NCBI RefSeq assembly: GCF_900101345.1
Contig: NZ_FMUX01000010.1
Span: forward strand, 103,091-167,090
Reading direction: 5' to 3'
Length of the DNA: 64,000 nt
Origin: Desulfoluna spongiiphila
GTDB taxonomy: Bacteria; Desulfobacterota; Desulfobacteria; Desulfobacterales; Desulfolunaceae
Part shown: piece after piece, positions 8,111 through 17,143 of the stretch
How positions within the stretch are numbered: the first letter of the stretch is position 1
Layout of the letters: each line of letters begins with the position of its first letter
Notes under the pieces: model-generated
The model's database searches: none
Told to the model about the DNA's origin: nothing
What the model saw: the letters and a program-made list of their open reading frames with translations, nothing else
Made by a program: the position numbers and the translations under genes

Positions 8111-9322
8111 CTATTCCCCGGCCAGTCCAAAGGGCCTGATCACACGGTCTAAAAGCCCCTGGACCTTGGAGATGGCCACCCCATAGTTGGTGATGGGCAC
8201 GCCCCGCCTCCGGCACTCGCGAACGCGCCGGAGCATGGCCGTGCGATTGAGCATGCAGCCCCCGCAGTGGACGGCCAGGGCGTATTTTTCCAGATCTTCG
8301 GGGAAATCGTTGCCGGAGTAAAACTCAAAATTGAGGTCCAAACCGGTGTACTGGGTGATCCAGCGGGGGATTTTCACGCGGCCGATGTCATCGGCCACCT
8401 CGTGGTGGGAGCAGGCCTCGCCCATGAGGATGGTGTCCCCGTCCGTAAGCTTGTCCAGCATGTCGGCCCCCTCCACCAGGGCCTCAAGGTCGCCCTTGTA
8501 CCGCGCCATCAGCGTGGAAAACGTGGTAAAGGGGACATCCTCGGGCACGTCCGCGGCCACTTTCAGGACCGCCTGGGAATCGGTGATGACCAAGGCCGGT
8601 TTCTTGCCCATGTTGGAAAGAGTCTCTTCCACCTCCCGTTCCTTGACCACAAGCCCCACGGCGTCGGCATCCAGGATATCGCGCAACACCATCACCTGGG
8701 GCAGAATCAGGCGGCCCTTAGGGGCCGCCAGGTCGATGGGCACCACACAGACCACCCAGTCCCCTTCGTTGACAAGGTCCCGCACAAGCAGGGGCTCCTC
8801 ACGAAACTCCCCGGGGGCCATGGCAATGAGGGCCTCCTTGAGCTCCCGCACCCCGTCCCCACCGTTGGCAGAGACGGCCAGCACCCTGATACCCTCCTCG
8901 GCGCACCACCGGATATCGGCCCCGGTGTCGTCCCGCAGGTCCCTTTTGTTCAAGGCCACCAGAAAGGTGATTTCCATGCGGCGAAGCTCGGCGATGATCT
9001 CTTTTTCATAGTCCGTGATCCCCTCTTCACCGGCCACCACCACGGCCACGTCCGTTCGGAACAGTACTTTCCTGGCCGCCTGGATCCTCAGCTCCCCCAA
9101 GGCCCCCTCGTCGTCCAGGCCCGCGGTGTCGTAAAAGGTCACCGGCCCCAGGGGCAACAGCTCATGGTGCCGGGCCACCGGGTCCGTGGTGGTGCCGGGC
9201 ATCTCCGAAACAATGGCGATCTCCTCCCCGCAGATGGCGTTGATGAGCGATGATTTCCCTGCATTGCGGCGCCCGGTGAGCGTGATCACCAACCGAACCC
9301 CCTTGGGTGCTTTCACAGACAT
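8111..9322 (-). CDS. hydF: [FeFe] hydrogenase maturation GTPase HydF
   Basis: HydF is the scaffold that carries the 2Fe precursor of the H-cluster, built by HydE and HydG, and delivers it to apo-HydA. The 403-residue protein has a GTPase domain with a P-loop GRRNAGKS (17-24), the G3 motif DTAGL and the G4 motif NKRD. It ends with the HydF-specific cluster ligands CSH (Cys304) and HCGGC (Cys353, Cys356). Length and motif order are normal for the family. It is the last gene in the direction of transcription of the hydrogenase locus and is separated from hydE by about 600 bases of repeats. Confidence 0.95.
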   Translation of the reverse strand: MSVKAPKGVRLVITLTGRRNAGKSSLINAICGEEIAIVSEMPGTTTDPVARHHELLPLGPVTFYDTAGLDDEGALGELRIQAARKVLFRTDVAVVVAGEEGITDYEKEIIAELRRMEITFLVALNKRDLRDDTGADIRWCAEEGIRVLAVSANGGDGVRELKEALIAMAPGEFREEPLLVRDLVNEGDWVVCVVPIDLAAPKGRLILPQVMVLRDILDADAVGLVVKEREVEETLSNMGKKPALVITDSQAVLKVAADVPEDVPFTTFSTLMARYKGDLEALVEGADMLDKLTDGDTILMGEACSHHEVADDIGRVKIPRWITQYTGLDLNFEFYSGNDFPEDLEKYALAVHCGGCMLNRTAMLRRVRECRRRGVPITNYGVAISKVQGLLDRVIRPFGLAGE

Positions 9323-9381
9323 CTCTTACTCCTTCATATTAAGACAGAAACGTTTTTCCTGAGCTTTTTTAAGAAAAATCA

Positions 9382-9466
9382 GCCTCCGGCGGCAAGGTGT
9401 GCCACCTTGAAAGCAGGTTGCGGATGCGCTTTGCCCCTCGTTACTCGGGTCAAATCACATCCGCCT
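9382..9466 (+). repeat. dispersed repeat, module B forward
   Basis: The copy starts with GCCTCCGGCGGC. Hairpin 1 pairs AAGGTG (9394-9399) with CACCTT (9403-9408). Hairpin 2 pairs GCGGATG (9420-9426) with CATCCGC (9458-9464) around a loop containing CTCGTTACTCGG. The hairpin 2 stem differs from the common GCGAATG/CATTCGC pair by a compensated base pair. Confidence 0.8.
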
Positions 9467-9540
9467 TTCAAACAAAATTCGGCATTGATCTTCGTTTGGG
9501 CCATGGTCGTATTTACATCATACCCCGCCCCACCTGCCCC

Positions 9541-9610
9541 TGGAGCGCCGCACTCCTGTGCGGCACGGGTAACGACGGACTAAAAAGCCGCACCGGAGTG
9601 CGGCGCTCCG
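9541..9610. repeat. large GC-rich inverted repeat, module D
   Basis: GGAGCGCCGCACTCC at about 9541-9555 is the inverted complement of GGAGTGCGGCGCTCC near 9595-9609. Each arm can also fold on itself through GCCGCAC/GTGCGGC. The same arm sequence appears at about 7808-7832. Nothing around it codes for protein, and no T-run marks it as an ordinary terminator. Confidence 0.7.
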
Positions 9611-9693
9611 TTTCGGTCGATCTTTTTCAGTTTTTTTGAAAGTCGCAGCCCAAACGATAACCAAGGCCCGAACTTCGTGCAAAAAAACCATTA

Positions 9694-9886
9694 ACACCTG
9701 TTTGTTAAATTTTTTAATAGATTAAGCTGAATAATTACCGTTTCAAAGAAATAACATGGGCATCTCCTGCAAAGGCGCCGGCAAAACGTCACACGTCACG
9801 CAAATGCCCCGACAGCACCCGCACAACAGCGGTCTCCATGCATTTGCCATAGGGTTTCAAGGTGCCCCCACCTTGCCGCCGGAGGC
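9694..9886 (+). repeat. degenerate module A followed by module C
   Basis: Position 9694-9724 is a decayed module A (CACCTGTTTGTTAAATTTTTTAA, without its GC end). Position 9755-9886 is a good module C, with ATGGGCATCTCCTGCAAA at its start and CACCTTGCCGCCGGAGGC at its end. The whole 9323-9920 gap is filled by repeats and I see no gene in it. Confidence 0.7.
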
Positions 9887-9920
9887 GTTTTCCCTTGCAA
9901 GTCCCCACAGAAAAAACGCT

Positions 9921-10922
9921 CTATCCCGCCCTTTTTTCAAGAACCTTGGATCCTCCAAGACTTGAGGACGGGGAAAGCCCCATGCTCCGGATGAGTTCCC
10001 GGGCGTTTTGCACGGTGTGGGCGGCGGTGCGGGTCTCCTGGTTTTTGCCGGGGTAGATGGCGTAGTTTTTCCGCACGGTGGCCGGGGTGACGGAGAACAT
10101 CAGCACGTTGGCGCCGGCGTCGATGCCCTGCTTGCGGCCCTCTTCCCGGACGGTTTCCAGGGCGCTGGTGGCCGGGATGTTGGCATGGGGGTTGAGGAGC
10201 CGCAGGATGGCCATGGTACGCAGGGCGATCTGGGGATCGCCCGGGTTCTCGGTGCCGAAGGGGGTCTGGGGATGGGGCACAAAGGGACCGGCGGAGATCA
10301 TGTCCAAAGAGAGGTCGGTGACGGCCAGGATATCGTCCGCCAGGGTCTCCAGGGTCATGCCGGGCAAGCCGGTGATGATGCCGGAGCCTGCTTCGTAGCC
10401 CAGGCGTTGAAGGCTGCGGACCCCTGCCAGGCGCTGATGGAAATCACACCCGGGGCGATAGGTGCCGTAGAGGTCTTCATTAAGGGTTTCCATCTTCAGG
10501 AGGTAGCGGTCGGCCCCGCACTCCCGCCAGTGGGAAAAGGTCTCGGCACCCCGCTCCCCCAGGGAGAGAGTCACGGCGATGGCATGGCGCGCCTTGATGC
10601 TTCGAACGATACGCCCGATAAAGGCCCCATCGTAGTGGGGATCTTCCCCGCCCTGGAGCACCACCGTGGGAAGACCAAGGGCCGCCAGCTCGTCCACGGC
10701 GTCCAGGATCTCTGCTTCGGTGAGCCGGTAGCGAAACACCTCGTCGTTGGGCGCCCGAAGCCCGCAGTAGTTGCAGCGGCACCGGCAGAAGCTGGTAAAC
10801 TCCACGATGCCCCGTAAATAAATCTCGTCCCCGAAGATTTCGTGCCTAACGGCCCTTGCCCCGGCAAAGAGCCCGGCATCGTCCTTTCCTTGCAAGTAGT
10901 CAAGAATCTCGTCTCTGGTCAT
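9921..10922 (-). CDS. hydE: [FeFe] hydrogenase H-cluster radical SAM maturase HydE
   Basis: HydE is a radical SAM enzyme that processes the HydG-made Fe(CO)2(CN)-cysteine complex during assembly of the 2Fe subcluster. The 333-residue protein carries the radical SAM triad C46-x3-C50-x2-C53 within SFCRCRCNYCGLR, followed by LQGGEDP, SLGERG and a C-terminal SATSALE/ANVLMFSVTP block typical of the BATS/HydE family. Its ATG overlaps the stop of the ammonia-lyase gene by four bases (ATGA at 10919-10922), which suggests coupled translation. Length is normal. Confidence 0.93.
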   Translation of the reverse strand: MTRDEILDYLQGKDDAGLFAGARAVRHEIFGDEIYLRGIVEFTSFCRCRCNYCGLRAPNDEVFRYRLTEAEILDAVDELAALGLPTVVLQGGEDPHYDGAFIGRIVRSIKARHAIAVTLSLGERGAETFSHWRECGADRYLLKMETLNEDLYGTYRPGCDFHQRLAGVRSLQRLGYEAGSGIITGLPGMTLETLADDILAVTDLSLDMISAGPFVPHPQTPFGTENPGDPQIALRTMAILRLLNPHANIPATSALETVREEGRKQGIDAGANVLMFSVTPATVRKNYAIYPGKNQETRTAAHTVQNARELIRSMGLSPSSSLGGSKVLEKRAG

Positions 10923-12373
10923 GGTTTCTCTCCTTTGAAGAGGGCTTCATCTGCTGCGTCAAAGCCCAACTTCTGCATGCGCTTGGGGGAGAGCACCGCC
11001 GCCACTTGCTCGGTACTCAGCACCCCCTCTTCCACCACGAGATCGGCCACGGAGCGCCCCGTGGCCCGGGCCTTTTCAACCAGCCCGGCCACCCGGTCGT
11101 ACCCGATAAAGGGGACCAGGGCCGTGAGCAGGGTGTCGCTTGCCTCCACGTGGGCCTTGCAGGCCTCAGCGTTGGGGGTGATCCCGTCCACACAGTAAAC
11201 CCGAAAGCTTTTTACCGCTCCGTTTAACAGAGTCAGGGACTCCAGGAGCCCGTGGGCCACCAGGGGCATGAGGTGGTTTAAGTCCAGCTGGCCCATGGAG
11301 GCTGCGGCCCCGATCATCTGATCGTTGGCCATGGTGCGCAGACCCACCTGGATCACCGCCTCCGGGATCACCGGGTTCACCTTTCCGGCCATGATGGACG
11401 AGCCCGCCTGGCGAGGCGGCAGGTTGATTTCCCCCAGGCCGCCGTGGGGCCCGCTGCTCAAAAGCCGCAGGTCCGAAGCGATCTTCACCAGGTTGGTCGC
11501 ATAGGCCTTCAGGATACCGGAAACCTCCACAAAGGAGTCCAGGTTCTGGGTGGCGTCCACAAGATTCTCCGACCGGGCAATGACCACGCCGGTCTGGGCC
11601 TTGAGACGCTCCACAACCTTAAAAATATAGGCCCTCGGAGCGCCCAGCCCCGTGCCCACGGCCGTGCCCCCCAAATTCACCTGCTTGAGCCGCTCCCGGC
11701 ACTTGAACACACGCCAGCGATCCCGGGCGATGGCCTCGCCAAAGGCGCCGAACTCCATGCCCAGGGTCATGGGGACGGCGTCCATCATCTGGGTGCGGCC
11801 CAGCTTGACCACCGAGGCAAAGGCGGTCTCCTTAATCTGAAAGGCCTGCTGCAGATGCCCGGTTTCGGTCTCCAGCTCCTTGAGGAGAAAAAGCGCCGCC
11901 ACCTTCAGGGCCGTGGGATACACATCGTTGGTGGACTGATGAAGGTTCACGTGGTCCAGGGGCGAGACAAGCCCGCGGTCCCCCCGGTGCGACCCGAGCA
12001 GCTCGGCAGCCCGCCCGGCGATCACCTCATTGACGTTCATGTTGGTGGACGTGCCTGCCCCGCCCTGAAAAGGGTCCACCACGATCTGAAGCCCCAAGTC
12101 CCCTTGGGCCAACTCATCGCAGGCAGCGCAAATGGCCTCCCCCACGGAGGCGTCCAGGTACTTCAGCGAAACATTGGTTTCGGCACAGGCCCGCTTCACC
12201 AGGGCCAGGGCCCGGACAAAGGGCGCAGGAATCCTCTGGCCCGACGAAGGAAAATGGTCCAGGGCACGCCGGGTGTGCGCACCCCAGTAGGCGGAGGCAG
12301 GCACCGCCACCTCCCCCAGGCTGTCCGTTTCTATGCGTGTGTCAGGACATGTTGCGTCCATGGCATCTGTCAT
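10919..12373 (-). CDS. aspA: aspartate ammonia-lyase / class II fumarase superfamily enzyme in the hyd locus
   Basis: The 484-residue protein belongs to the aspartase/fumarase superfamily. It has the DPFQGGAGTSTNMNVNEV region, the NLHQSTNDVYPTA region and the signature loop GSSIMAGKVNP. The QGGAGTSTNMN pattern fits aspartase better than fumarase, but substrate cannot be decided by eye. Aspartase frees ammonia from aspartate and gives fumarate. Related genes often accompany hydE/hydG in anaerobes. A role in supplying ammonia for the azadithiolate bridge of the H-cluster is inference. The ATG at 12373 follows GGTGG. A longer upstream frame crosses a repeat and is not used. It overlaps hydE. Confidence 0.88.
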   Translation of the reverse strand: MTDAMDATCPDTRIETDSLGEVAVPASAYWGAHTRRALDHFPSSGQRIPAPFVRALALVKRACAETNVSLKYLDASVGEAICAACDELAQGDLGLQIVVDPFQGGAGTSTNMNVNEVIAGRAAELLGSHRGDRGLVSPLDHVNLHQSTNDVYPTALKVAALFLLKELETETGHLQQAFQIKETAFASVVKLGRTQMMDAVPMTLGMEFGAFGEAIARDRWRVFKCRERLKQVNLGGTAVGTGLGAPRAYIFKVVERLKAQTGVVIARSENLVDATQNLDSFVEVSGILKAYATNLVKIASDLRLLSSGPHGGLGEINLPPRQAGSSIMAGKVNPVIPEAVIQVGLRTMANDQMIGAAASMGQLDLNHLMPLVAHGLLESLTLLNGAVKSFRVYCVDGITPNAEACKAHVEASDTLLTALVPFIGYDRVAGLVEKARATGRSVADLVVEEGVLSTEQVAAVLSPKRMQKLGFDAADEALFKGEKP

Positions 12374-12459
12374 AAGGTATCCACCGTTGTGTCGTTTTTT
12401 CGTCTGCCTTCTGTGCCCTATACAGAGCCACAAGACCCAGATCAAAAAGCCAAAAACAT

Positions 12460-12719
12460 GCCTCCGGCGGCGAGGTGTGCCACCTCGAAAGCATATTGCC
12501 ATTGCGATTTACCCTTCGTTCCTCAGGGCAAATCGCAATGGCGTTCGCCACCAAAGCGGGTGACTATTCGGGCATTGTCGCAAGATCTGTAAGACGTGGC
12601 ATGTCCGTTATGTTTAAGGCCGTCGGCCCGTCGATAACTTTCGGCCGCGCCAAACCACTCGGAAGACCTGTTTGTTAAACTTTTTAAAAGTTTAGCCCCC
12701 GGCAGGGCCACCGGAGGCA
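12460..12719. repeat. dispersed repeats: module B forward and module A reverse
   Basis: The gap between hydG and aspA holds module B at 12460-12548 and module A at 12664-12719. In module B, hairpin 1 is GAGGTG/CACCTC and hairpin 2 pairs GCCATTG (12498-12504) with CAATGGC (12536-12542) around CTTCGTTCCTCAGG. Module A has GTTAAACTTTTTAAAAGTTTA and ends CCGGAGGC. Both stems of this B copy differ from other copies by paired changes. No gene is seen in the gap. Confidence 0.8.
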
Positions 12720-12728
12720 CTCGCCGGT

Positions 12729-14141
12729 TTAAAAGTACAGGTCCCTCTCGCCGTCGGTGACGCGCTTAAGGAGTTTGGAGAACTCTTTGCCGCACTTGCG
12801 CTGGGCCATAGTCTCTTCGCTCTTGGCAAGAAGCGCTTCGCCTGCGGCCCGGGTTTCGGGGCTGGCGTAGTCGCTCAAGTACTCACGCAGGGTCAACAGG
12901 GCGTTGGGGATGCAGAACTCCTGGATAAAACCCTGCTTGGCAAGGCCCATGAAATGATCGCCGGTGCGCCCTTTGCGGTAGCAGGCCGTGCACCAGGAGG
13001 GGGTGAAGCCGTTTTCCGCCATTTCGCGGATCACTTCGTCCAGAGAGCGATTGTCGCCGAGGCAGAACTGCTGGACTTCGGGCCGATCGTATTCGGGGTC
13101 GGAGTAGGCACCGGGATAGGTGCGGGATCCGGCGCTCATCTGGGAGACCCCAAGCTCCATGAGCTCGCGCCGCAGCTCCCCGTTTTCACGGGTGCTCATG
13201 ATGAGACCGGTGTAGGGAACAGCCAGGCGCGTGATGGCCACGATCTTTTTAAAGCGGTGATCGGTGATCACATCGGGAGGGTTGGTGGACATCTCGGAGC
13301 CCAGGGCGGGCTCGATGCGGGGAAAGGAGATGGTGTGGGGTCCCACCCCGGTATCGGCCTCAAGCTGCTGGGCGTGGGCGAGAAGGGCCAGGAGCTCGAA
13401 TCGGTGATCAAAGAGACCGAAGAGCGCCCCCATGCCCACGTCGTCGATGCCGCCTGCCATGGCCCGGTGCATGGCGTGGAGTCGCCAGAGGAAATCGGCC
13501 TTTTTGCCTTTGAGGTGAACCTTGGCGTAGGTTTCCCGATGATAAGTCTCCTGGAAACACTGGTAGGTGCCGATGCCGGCGGAGGCCAGGGTTTTAAAGC
13601 CGTCCACGGAAAGGGGGGCGCAGTTGATGTTGACGCGACGGATCTCCCCGCTCTTTTCGGACTGGGTGGCGTAGACCGCTTCCACGGTCTCTTTCATCCA
13701 CTCGGCGCCGAAGCGGGGGTGTTCGCCGTAGACCAGCAGCAGGCGCTTGTGGCCCTGGTCTTCAAGGACCCTCACCTCGTCTTTGATCTCATCCATGGTA
13801 AGGGTACGGCGGGTGAGTTCTTTGTTCGTGGCATTGAATCCGCAGTAGCTGCAGCAGTTGCTGCACTCATTTGTGATATACAGAGGCGCAAAGAGCACCA
13901 TACGGTTCCCGTAGATGCTCTCCTTCACTCTCTTTGCTGTGGCGAAAATTTCGTCGTCGAGGCGGGGGTCTTCGCAGGCGAGGAGGACGGCTGCCTCCTC
14001 AAGGCTCAGCCCCTTCATCTCGGCGGCTTTGGCCAGGACCTCCCGGACCCTGTCCGGTGCCGGGTTGTTTGCCGCGTCTATGTGGTTCCAAATCTTTTCC
14101 GCATCAATAAAATCCTGGGGGTTCTCGGGGTCGTACGTCAT
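12729..14141 (-). CDS. hydG: [FeFe] hydrogenase H-cluster radical SAM maturase HydG (tyrosine lyase)
   Basis: HydG cleaves tyrosine to p-cresol and dehydroglycine and makes the CO and CN ligands of the H-cluster. Starting at 14141 gives 470 residues, the usual length. The radical SAM motif is C93-x3-C97-x2-C100 in NECSNCCSYCGF. The C-terminal auxiliary-cluster ligands lie in WCTACYRKGRTGD with a further Cys 22 residues on (QEFCIPN). ATG at 14150 is an equally placed alternative start. The longer frame to 14228 has no family similarity. It lies downstream of hydA and hydB after a 445-base spacer. Confidence 0.95.
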   Translation of the reverse strand: MTYDPENPQDFIDAEKIWNHIDAANNPAPDRVREVLAKAAEMKGLSLEEAAVLLACEDPRLDDEIFATAKRVKESIYGNRMVLFAPLYITNECSNCCSYCGFNATNKELTRRTLTMDEIKDEVRVLEDQGHKRLLLVYGEHPRFGAEWMKETVEAVYATQSEKSGEIRRVNINCAPLSVDGFKTLASAGIGTYQCFQETYHRETYAKVHLKGKKADFLWRLHAMHRAMAGGIDDVGMGALFGLFDHRFELLALLAHAQQLEADTGVGPHTISFPRIEPALGSEMSTNPPDVITDHRFKKIVAITRLAVPYTGLIMSTRENGELRRELMELGVSQMSAGSRTYPGAYSDPEYDRPEVQQFCLGDNRSLDEVIREMAENGFTPSWCTACYRKGRTGDHFMGLAKQGFIQEFCIPNALLTLREYLSDYASPETRAAGEALLAKSEETMAQRKCGKEFSKLLKRVTDGERDLYF

Positions 14142-14586
14142 CTCATCCATCCAATGGCATGGCGCATGGCACCACACCGAAAGTCCCGGGCGCCGGCAGA
14201 AAGGGTCAGGCGTCAAGGCTTCCCGCAATCTAATATGTTATTACAAAGGCTCCAACAAACCGCATGGCCCATGGGCAAACCGACCAGGTGGCCCCCATGG
14301 GGAAAAGCATATTTCATGCCAGGAATCCCGTACAGTTCGGGCATCCCGGATAAAACGTCCCACGCGAAAAAACAAGGTGATATCAAACAGTCCCTCCCCG
14401 TAAAAACCCGTCAGCGTCTAAAAAAGCCATTCCACTGAAGGGGTGTGTCGGGGATGTGCGACACCTTACAGATGATCGGGTTCGCATGGGCCTTATACAC
14501 CGAATCCTGTCCGAACCCAACACCATCCGGAATCTTTGCTGCGCTTTTTTGCCATGCGAACCCGAAACGCCTATCTGGGGCGCTCA
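14142..14586. other. spacer between hydB and hydG, no feature recognised
   Basis: This 445-base stretch has no reading frame with a binding site and none of the dispersed repeats that fill the other gaps of the locus. It could contain a separate promoter for the maturation genes, but I cannot identify one with confidence. Confidence 0.5.
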
Positions 14587-14937
14587 TCAGAGGGACAACT
14601 CGATTCCCTTTTTTTTAAGCGCCCGGATTAAAAGGCCCTTGTCTTTGTACTGGGTATGGAGCAAATGGTGAGAGCGATGGCCGCACGGCCCTTCGCCCAG
14701 GAACCCGCCTTTGGCGTAGAGTGTCTTCACCATGGGGTTTTCCTGGGACTTGCGGAGGGCATATTTGCGGGGGTCGGCATCGGCGTCGTACACGGACTGC
14801 TGGCGAAGCCCAACCAGGTCCAGGACCGCCGCCACACTTTTTTTCGCCATGCCCGCGCCGACCACGGCGTACCCGCAGGCCAGGCCCGCCGCTTTGATAA
14901 AACTGCGCCTGGAGAGATCCCATCTTCCTTTTTTCAT
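14587..14937 (-). CDS. hydB: periplasmic [FeFe] hydrogenase small subunit with Tat signal
   Basis: The 116-residue protein begins with a twin-arginine signal (LSRRSFIKAAG, residues 9-19, then a hydrophobic stretch). It ends with a small iron-hydrogenase subunit domain (Fe_hyd_SSU) with DPRKYALRKSQENPMVK and a GPCGHRSHHLLHT segment. This is the arrangement of the Desulfovibrio periplasmic HydAB enzyme, where the small subunit carries the export signal for the complex. The gene starts 13 bases after the stop of hydA and has an AAGGAGG-type site. The periplasmic location is inferred from the signal. Confidence 0.93.
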   Translation of the reverse strand: MKKGRWDLSRRSFIKAAGLACGYAVVGAGMAKKSVAAVLDLVGLRQQSVYDADADPRKYALRKSQENPMVKTLYAKGGFLGEGPCGHRSHHLLHTQYKDKGLLIRALKKKGIELSL

Positions 14938-14950
14938 TGCCTTGCCTCCT

Positions 14951-16282
14951 TTACCCCACCTGTCTCATGTTGAACCGCTTGTTGACCCTGGCCATCATCT
15001 TCTTGAAAAGGGAGGCCTCCATGATGGAATCGTCCACGGGCTGACCGCCGCCGTTGACGCAGCCCCCGGGGCAGGTCATCACCTCGATGAAGTGCAGGTC
15101 GCAGGTTCCGGCCCGCACCTCCTCGCACAGCCTGGCCGCCTCCTGCAGTCCGCTCACCACCCCGACCCGGACGGGACCGAAACCGGGCACGTCCACCGAC
15201 ACCTTGTTGATGCCCTTGCCGGTTCGCACCGCCTTGATGGCCGGGTCCGCAAGGGTCTTGCCGGAGATGGCCTCGTAGGCAAAACGCAGGGCTGCTTCCA
15301 TGACGCCGCCGCTGGTGCCGAAAAGGGTGGCGGCCCCGGTGGCCATGCCCAGGATGGGGTCGGCCTCTTCGTCGGGAAGGGAGGTAAAGGGGATCCCTGC
15401 TTTTTTGATCATGTAGGCCAGCTCCCGGGTGTTGATGGTGGCATCGATGTCCCGATGGCCGCTGGCATTCATCTCCGGACGCATCCCTTCGTATTTTTTT
15501 GCGATGCAGGGCATGATGGAGACGGTATAGATCTTTTTGGGGTCTTTGCCGGTCTGCTCTGCCCCATAGGTCTTGGCCAGGGGGCCCAGCATGGCCACGG
15601 GGGATTTGCAGGTGGAAAGGTGGGGAATGAGGTCGGGATAAAAGGATTCGCAGAACTTGATCCAGCCCGGGCAGCAGGAGGTGAACTGGGGCAGGGGTTT
15701 GTCGCCTTTCCCGCCGTTTTTCACACGTTCCAGAAGTTCGGTGCCCTCCTCCATGATGGTCACGTCGGCGGTCCACTCGTTGTCCCAGATGTAATCGAAG
15801 CCCAGGCGCCGCAGCACCGAATGCACCTTCCCCCCCACCCAGGTACCCGTGGGCATGCCGAAGCACTCCCCCAGGGCATACCGCACGGCAGGGGCCGTCA
15901 TGGAGACCACCACGGTATCGGGGTCTTTCAGCTTTTCAAACACCTCGCTGACATACGAGACGCGCTCGGTCACCGCGCCGTAGGGACAGTGGGTCAGGCA
16001 CTGGCCGCAGTTCATGCAGGCGGCGGGGTCCACAATGCTGCGGGAGCCGTCCTCGGTTTCCTGGATCGCCCCTGTGGGGCAATGATGGGAGCACTCCCCG
16101 CATCCCTGGCACACCGCGGGGTCCACCTCGACAAAATAGAGCGTGTTCGGGTCCTTCGCCCCCGGGGAATAGATGGTGTTGCTGACCCCTTCCATCTTCC
16201 GGACCGCCCCCGGCGGATCCACCTGAACGCCGGACAGGTCCATGGCGTGAGTCGCGTTTCTCTTCTTGGCTTCTACAGACAT
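14951..16282 (-). CDS. hydA: periplasmic [FeFe] hydrogenase large (catalytic) subunit
   Basis: The 443-residue protein holds two 4Fe-4S ferredoxin motifs (CQGCGECSHHCP at about 58-69 and CMNCGQCLTHCP at 89-100). The three H-cluster signatures follow: TSCCPGW (201-207), MPCIAKKYE (257-265) and a TCPGGCVNGGGQP block (403-415). It is a short M2/A1-type catalytic subunit and has no signal peptide of its own, so it should be exported with HydB. The likely role is periplasmic hydrogen oxidation or cycling. The start at 16282 follows GGAGGAG. A longer frame to 16414 lacks similarity. It is the first gene of the hyd locus. Confidence 0.95.
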   Translation of the reverse strand: MSVEAKKRNATHAMDLSGVQVDPPGAVRKMEGVSNTIYSPGAKDPNTLYFVEVDPAVCQGCGECSHHCPTGAIQETEDGSRSIVDPAACMNCGQCLTHCPYGAVTERVSYVSEVFEKLKDPDTVVVSMTAPAVRYALGECFGMPTGTWVGGKVHSVLRRLGFDYIWDNEWTADVTIMEEGTELLERVKNGGKGDKPLPQFTSCCPGWIKFCESFYPDLIPHLSTCKSPVAMLGPLAKTYGAEQTGKDPKKIYTVSIMPCIAKKYEGMRPEMNASGHRDIDATINTRELAYMIKKAGIPFTSLPDEEADPILGMATGAATLFGTSGGVMEAALRFAYEAISGKTLADPAIKAVRTGKGINKVSVDVPGFGPVRVGVVSGLQEAARLCEEVRAGTCDLHFIEVMTCPGGCVNGGGQPVDDSIMEASLFKKMMARVNKRFNMRQVG

Positions 16283-17143
16283 AGTGTGTGCTTCTCCTCC
16301 CGTTTCGGTAAAGGACAACCCCCCGTCGAACGACGTGTACCTGATAGGTATGTTGCCTACCCACGACGGACAGAAAATGCAACGGGGATAATCCCACAGA
16401 AAAATGCCCCACATCGCGTACTCTGTTAAGTCACCGAAACACCATACGCATTCAGCCCAACACCGTTTTATTCAATTTTTTCTATCATTTCCTTCAATTC
16501 CATCAAAAACCCATTTTTTTTTCGCGGAAAAGGCGATTCGCAACATAGCTCATGGCAGCCAACCGCGATTCGAATCGCCCACGAACTCATGTCTCTGAAA
16601 ACCGTCCTCAGACCCAAAAAAAGGACTTTCAGTGCGAAAAAGAGGCCGCCGTTTCGGGATTTTTCACATGTCAGGTTTCTGTTCCACCTCAGCCCGACCA
16701 TTTTCATTTCGATTTTTCGTCACACCACGCAACAAGCAAATGAAAGCGAAACAGTGTTTGCCGTCTTGATGACAGAGACAAAAAGCCCTGCCCCGCGTTG
16801 GTACCGTTCCTTCGTCGGTAACGTTTGGCAGAATGAGCACTTTTCAAGAAGGCTTTTTAAAGAAACCGTAATACAGCCCCTTGTTTTTTACATAAAAACC
16901 ACACTTTGCCCGTAGAGAACCCACAGTGCCCCGCCAAACTGGTCTACCACTGCGTCTTACCACGCGCCCTCCTGAGATCCTTGGATATTCGTTCTAAACT
17001 TTTCCCGTGATACCGCCGATAATCGGTGTATGGATCGCAAGAAGTCCATAACCGCAGGTTCAGGGCCGCCGTAATTCAACCAGGACACACCGTTCTCAAA
17101 TGACGAGAAGGCTATTCCGGTGTATTTTCAGAGGAGCCGAGAG
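16283..17143. other. divergent intergenic region upstream of hydA, no gene seen
   Basis: This 860-base stretch between hydA and the FapA-like gene is richer in A+T than its flanks, with long A and T runs around 16470-16740. It should contain the hydA promoter and the promoter of the forward gene at 17144. I looked for a sigma-54 type -24/-12 pair on the hydA side and found none with correct spacing. Open frames here have no binding site or family similarity. None of the dispersed repeats is present. Confidence 0.5.

Noticed and set aside
8267..9253. Forward frame across hydF
   Set aside because: Shadow of hydF; composition rich in His and Gly and no family.
12954..14438. Long forward frame across hydG
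   Set aside because: Shadow of hydG, whose HydG motifs are clear on the other strand.
14732..16429. Long forward frame across hydA and hydB
   Set aside because: Shadow of two well supported hydrogenase genes.
16283..16450. Possible sigma-54 promoter before hydA (TGGGATTATCCCCGTTGCA)
   Set aside because: The distance between the GG and GC elements is three bases too long for a -24/-12 promoter.
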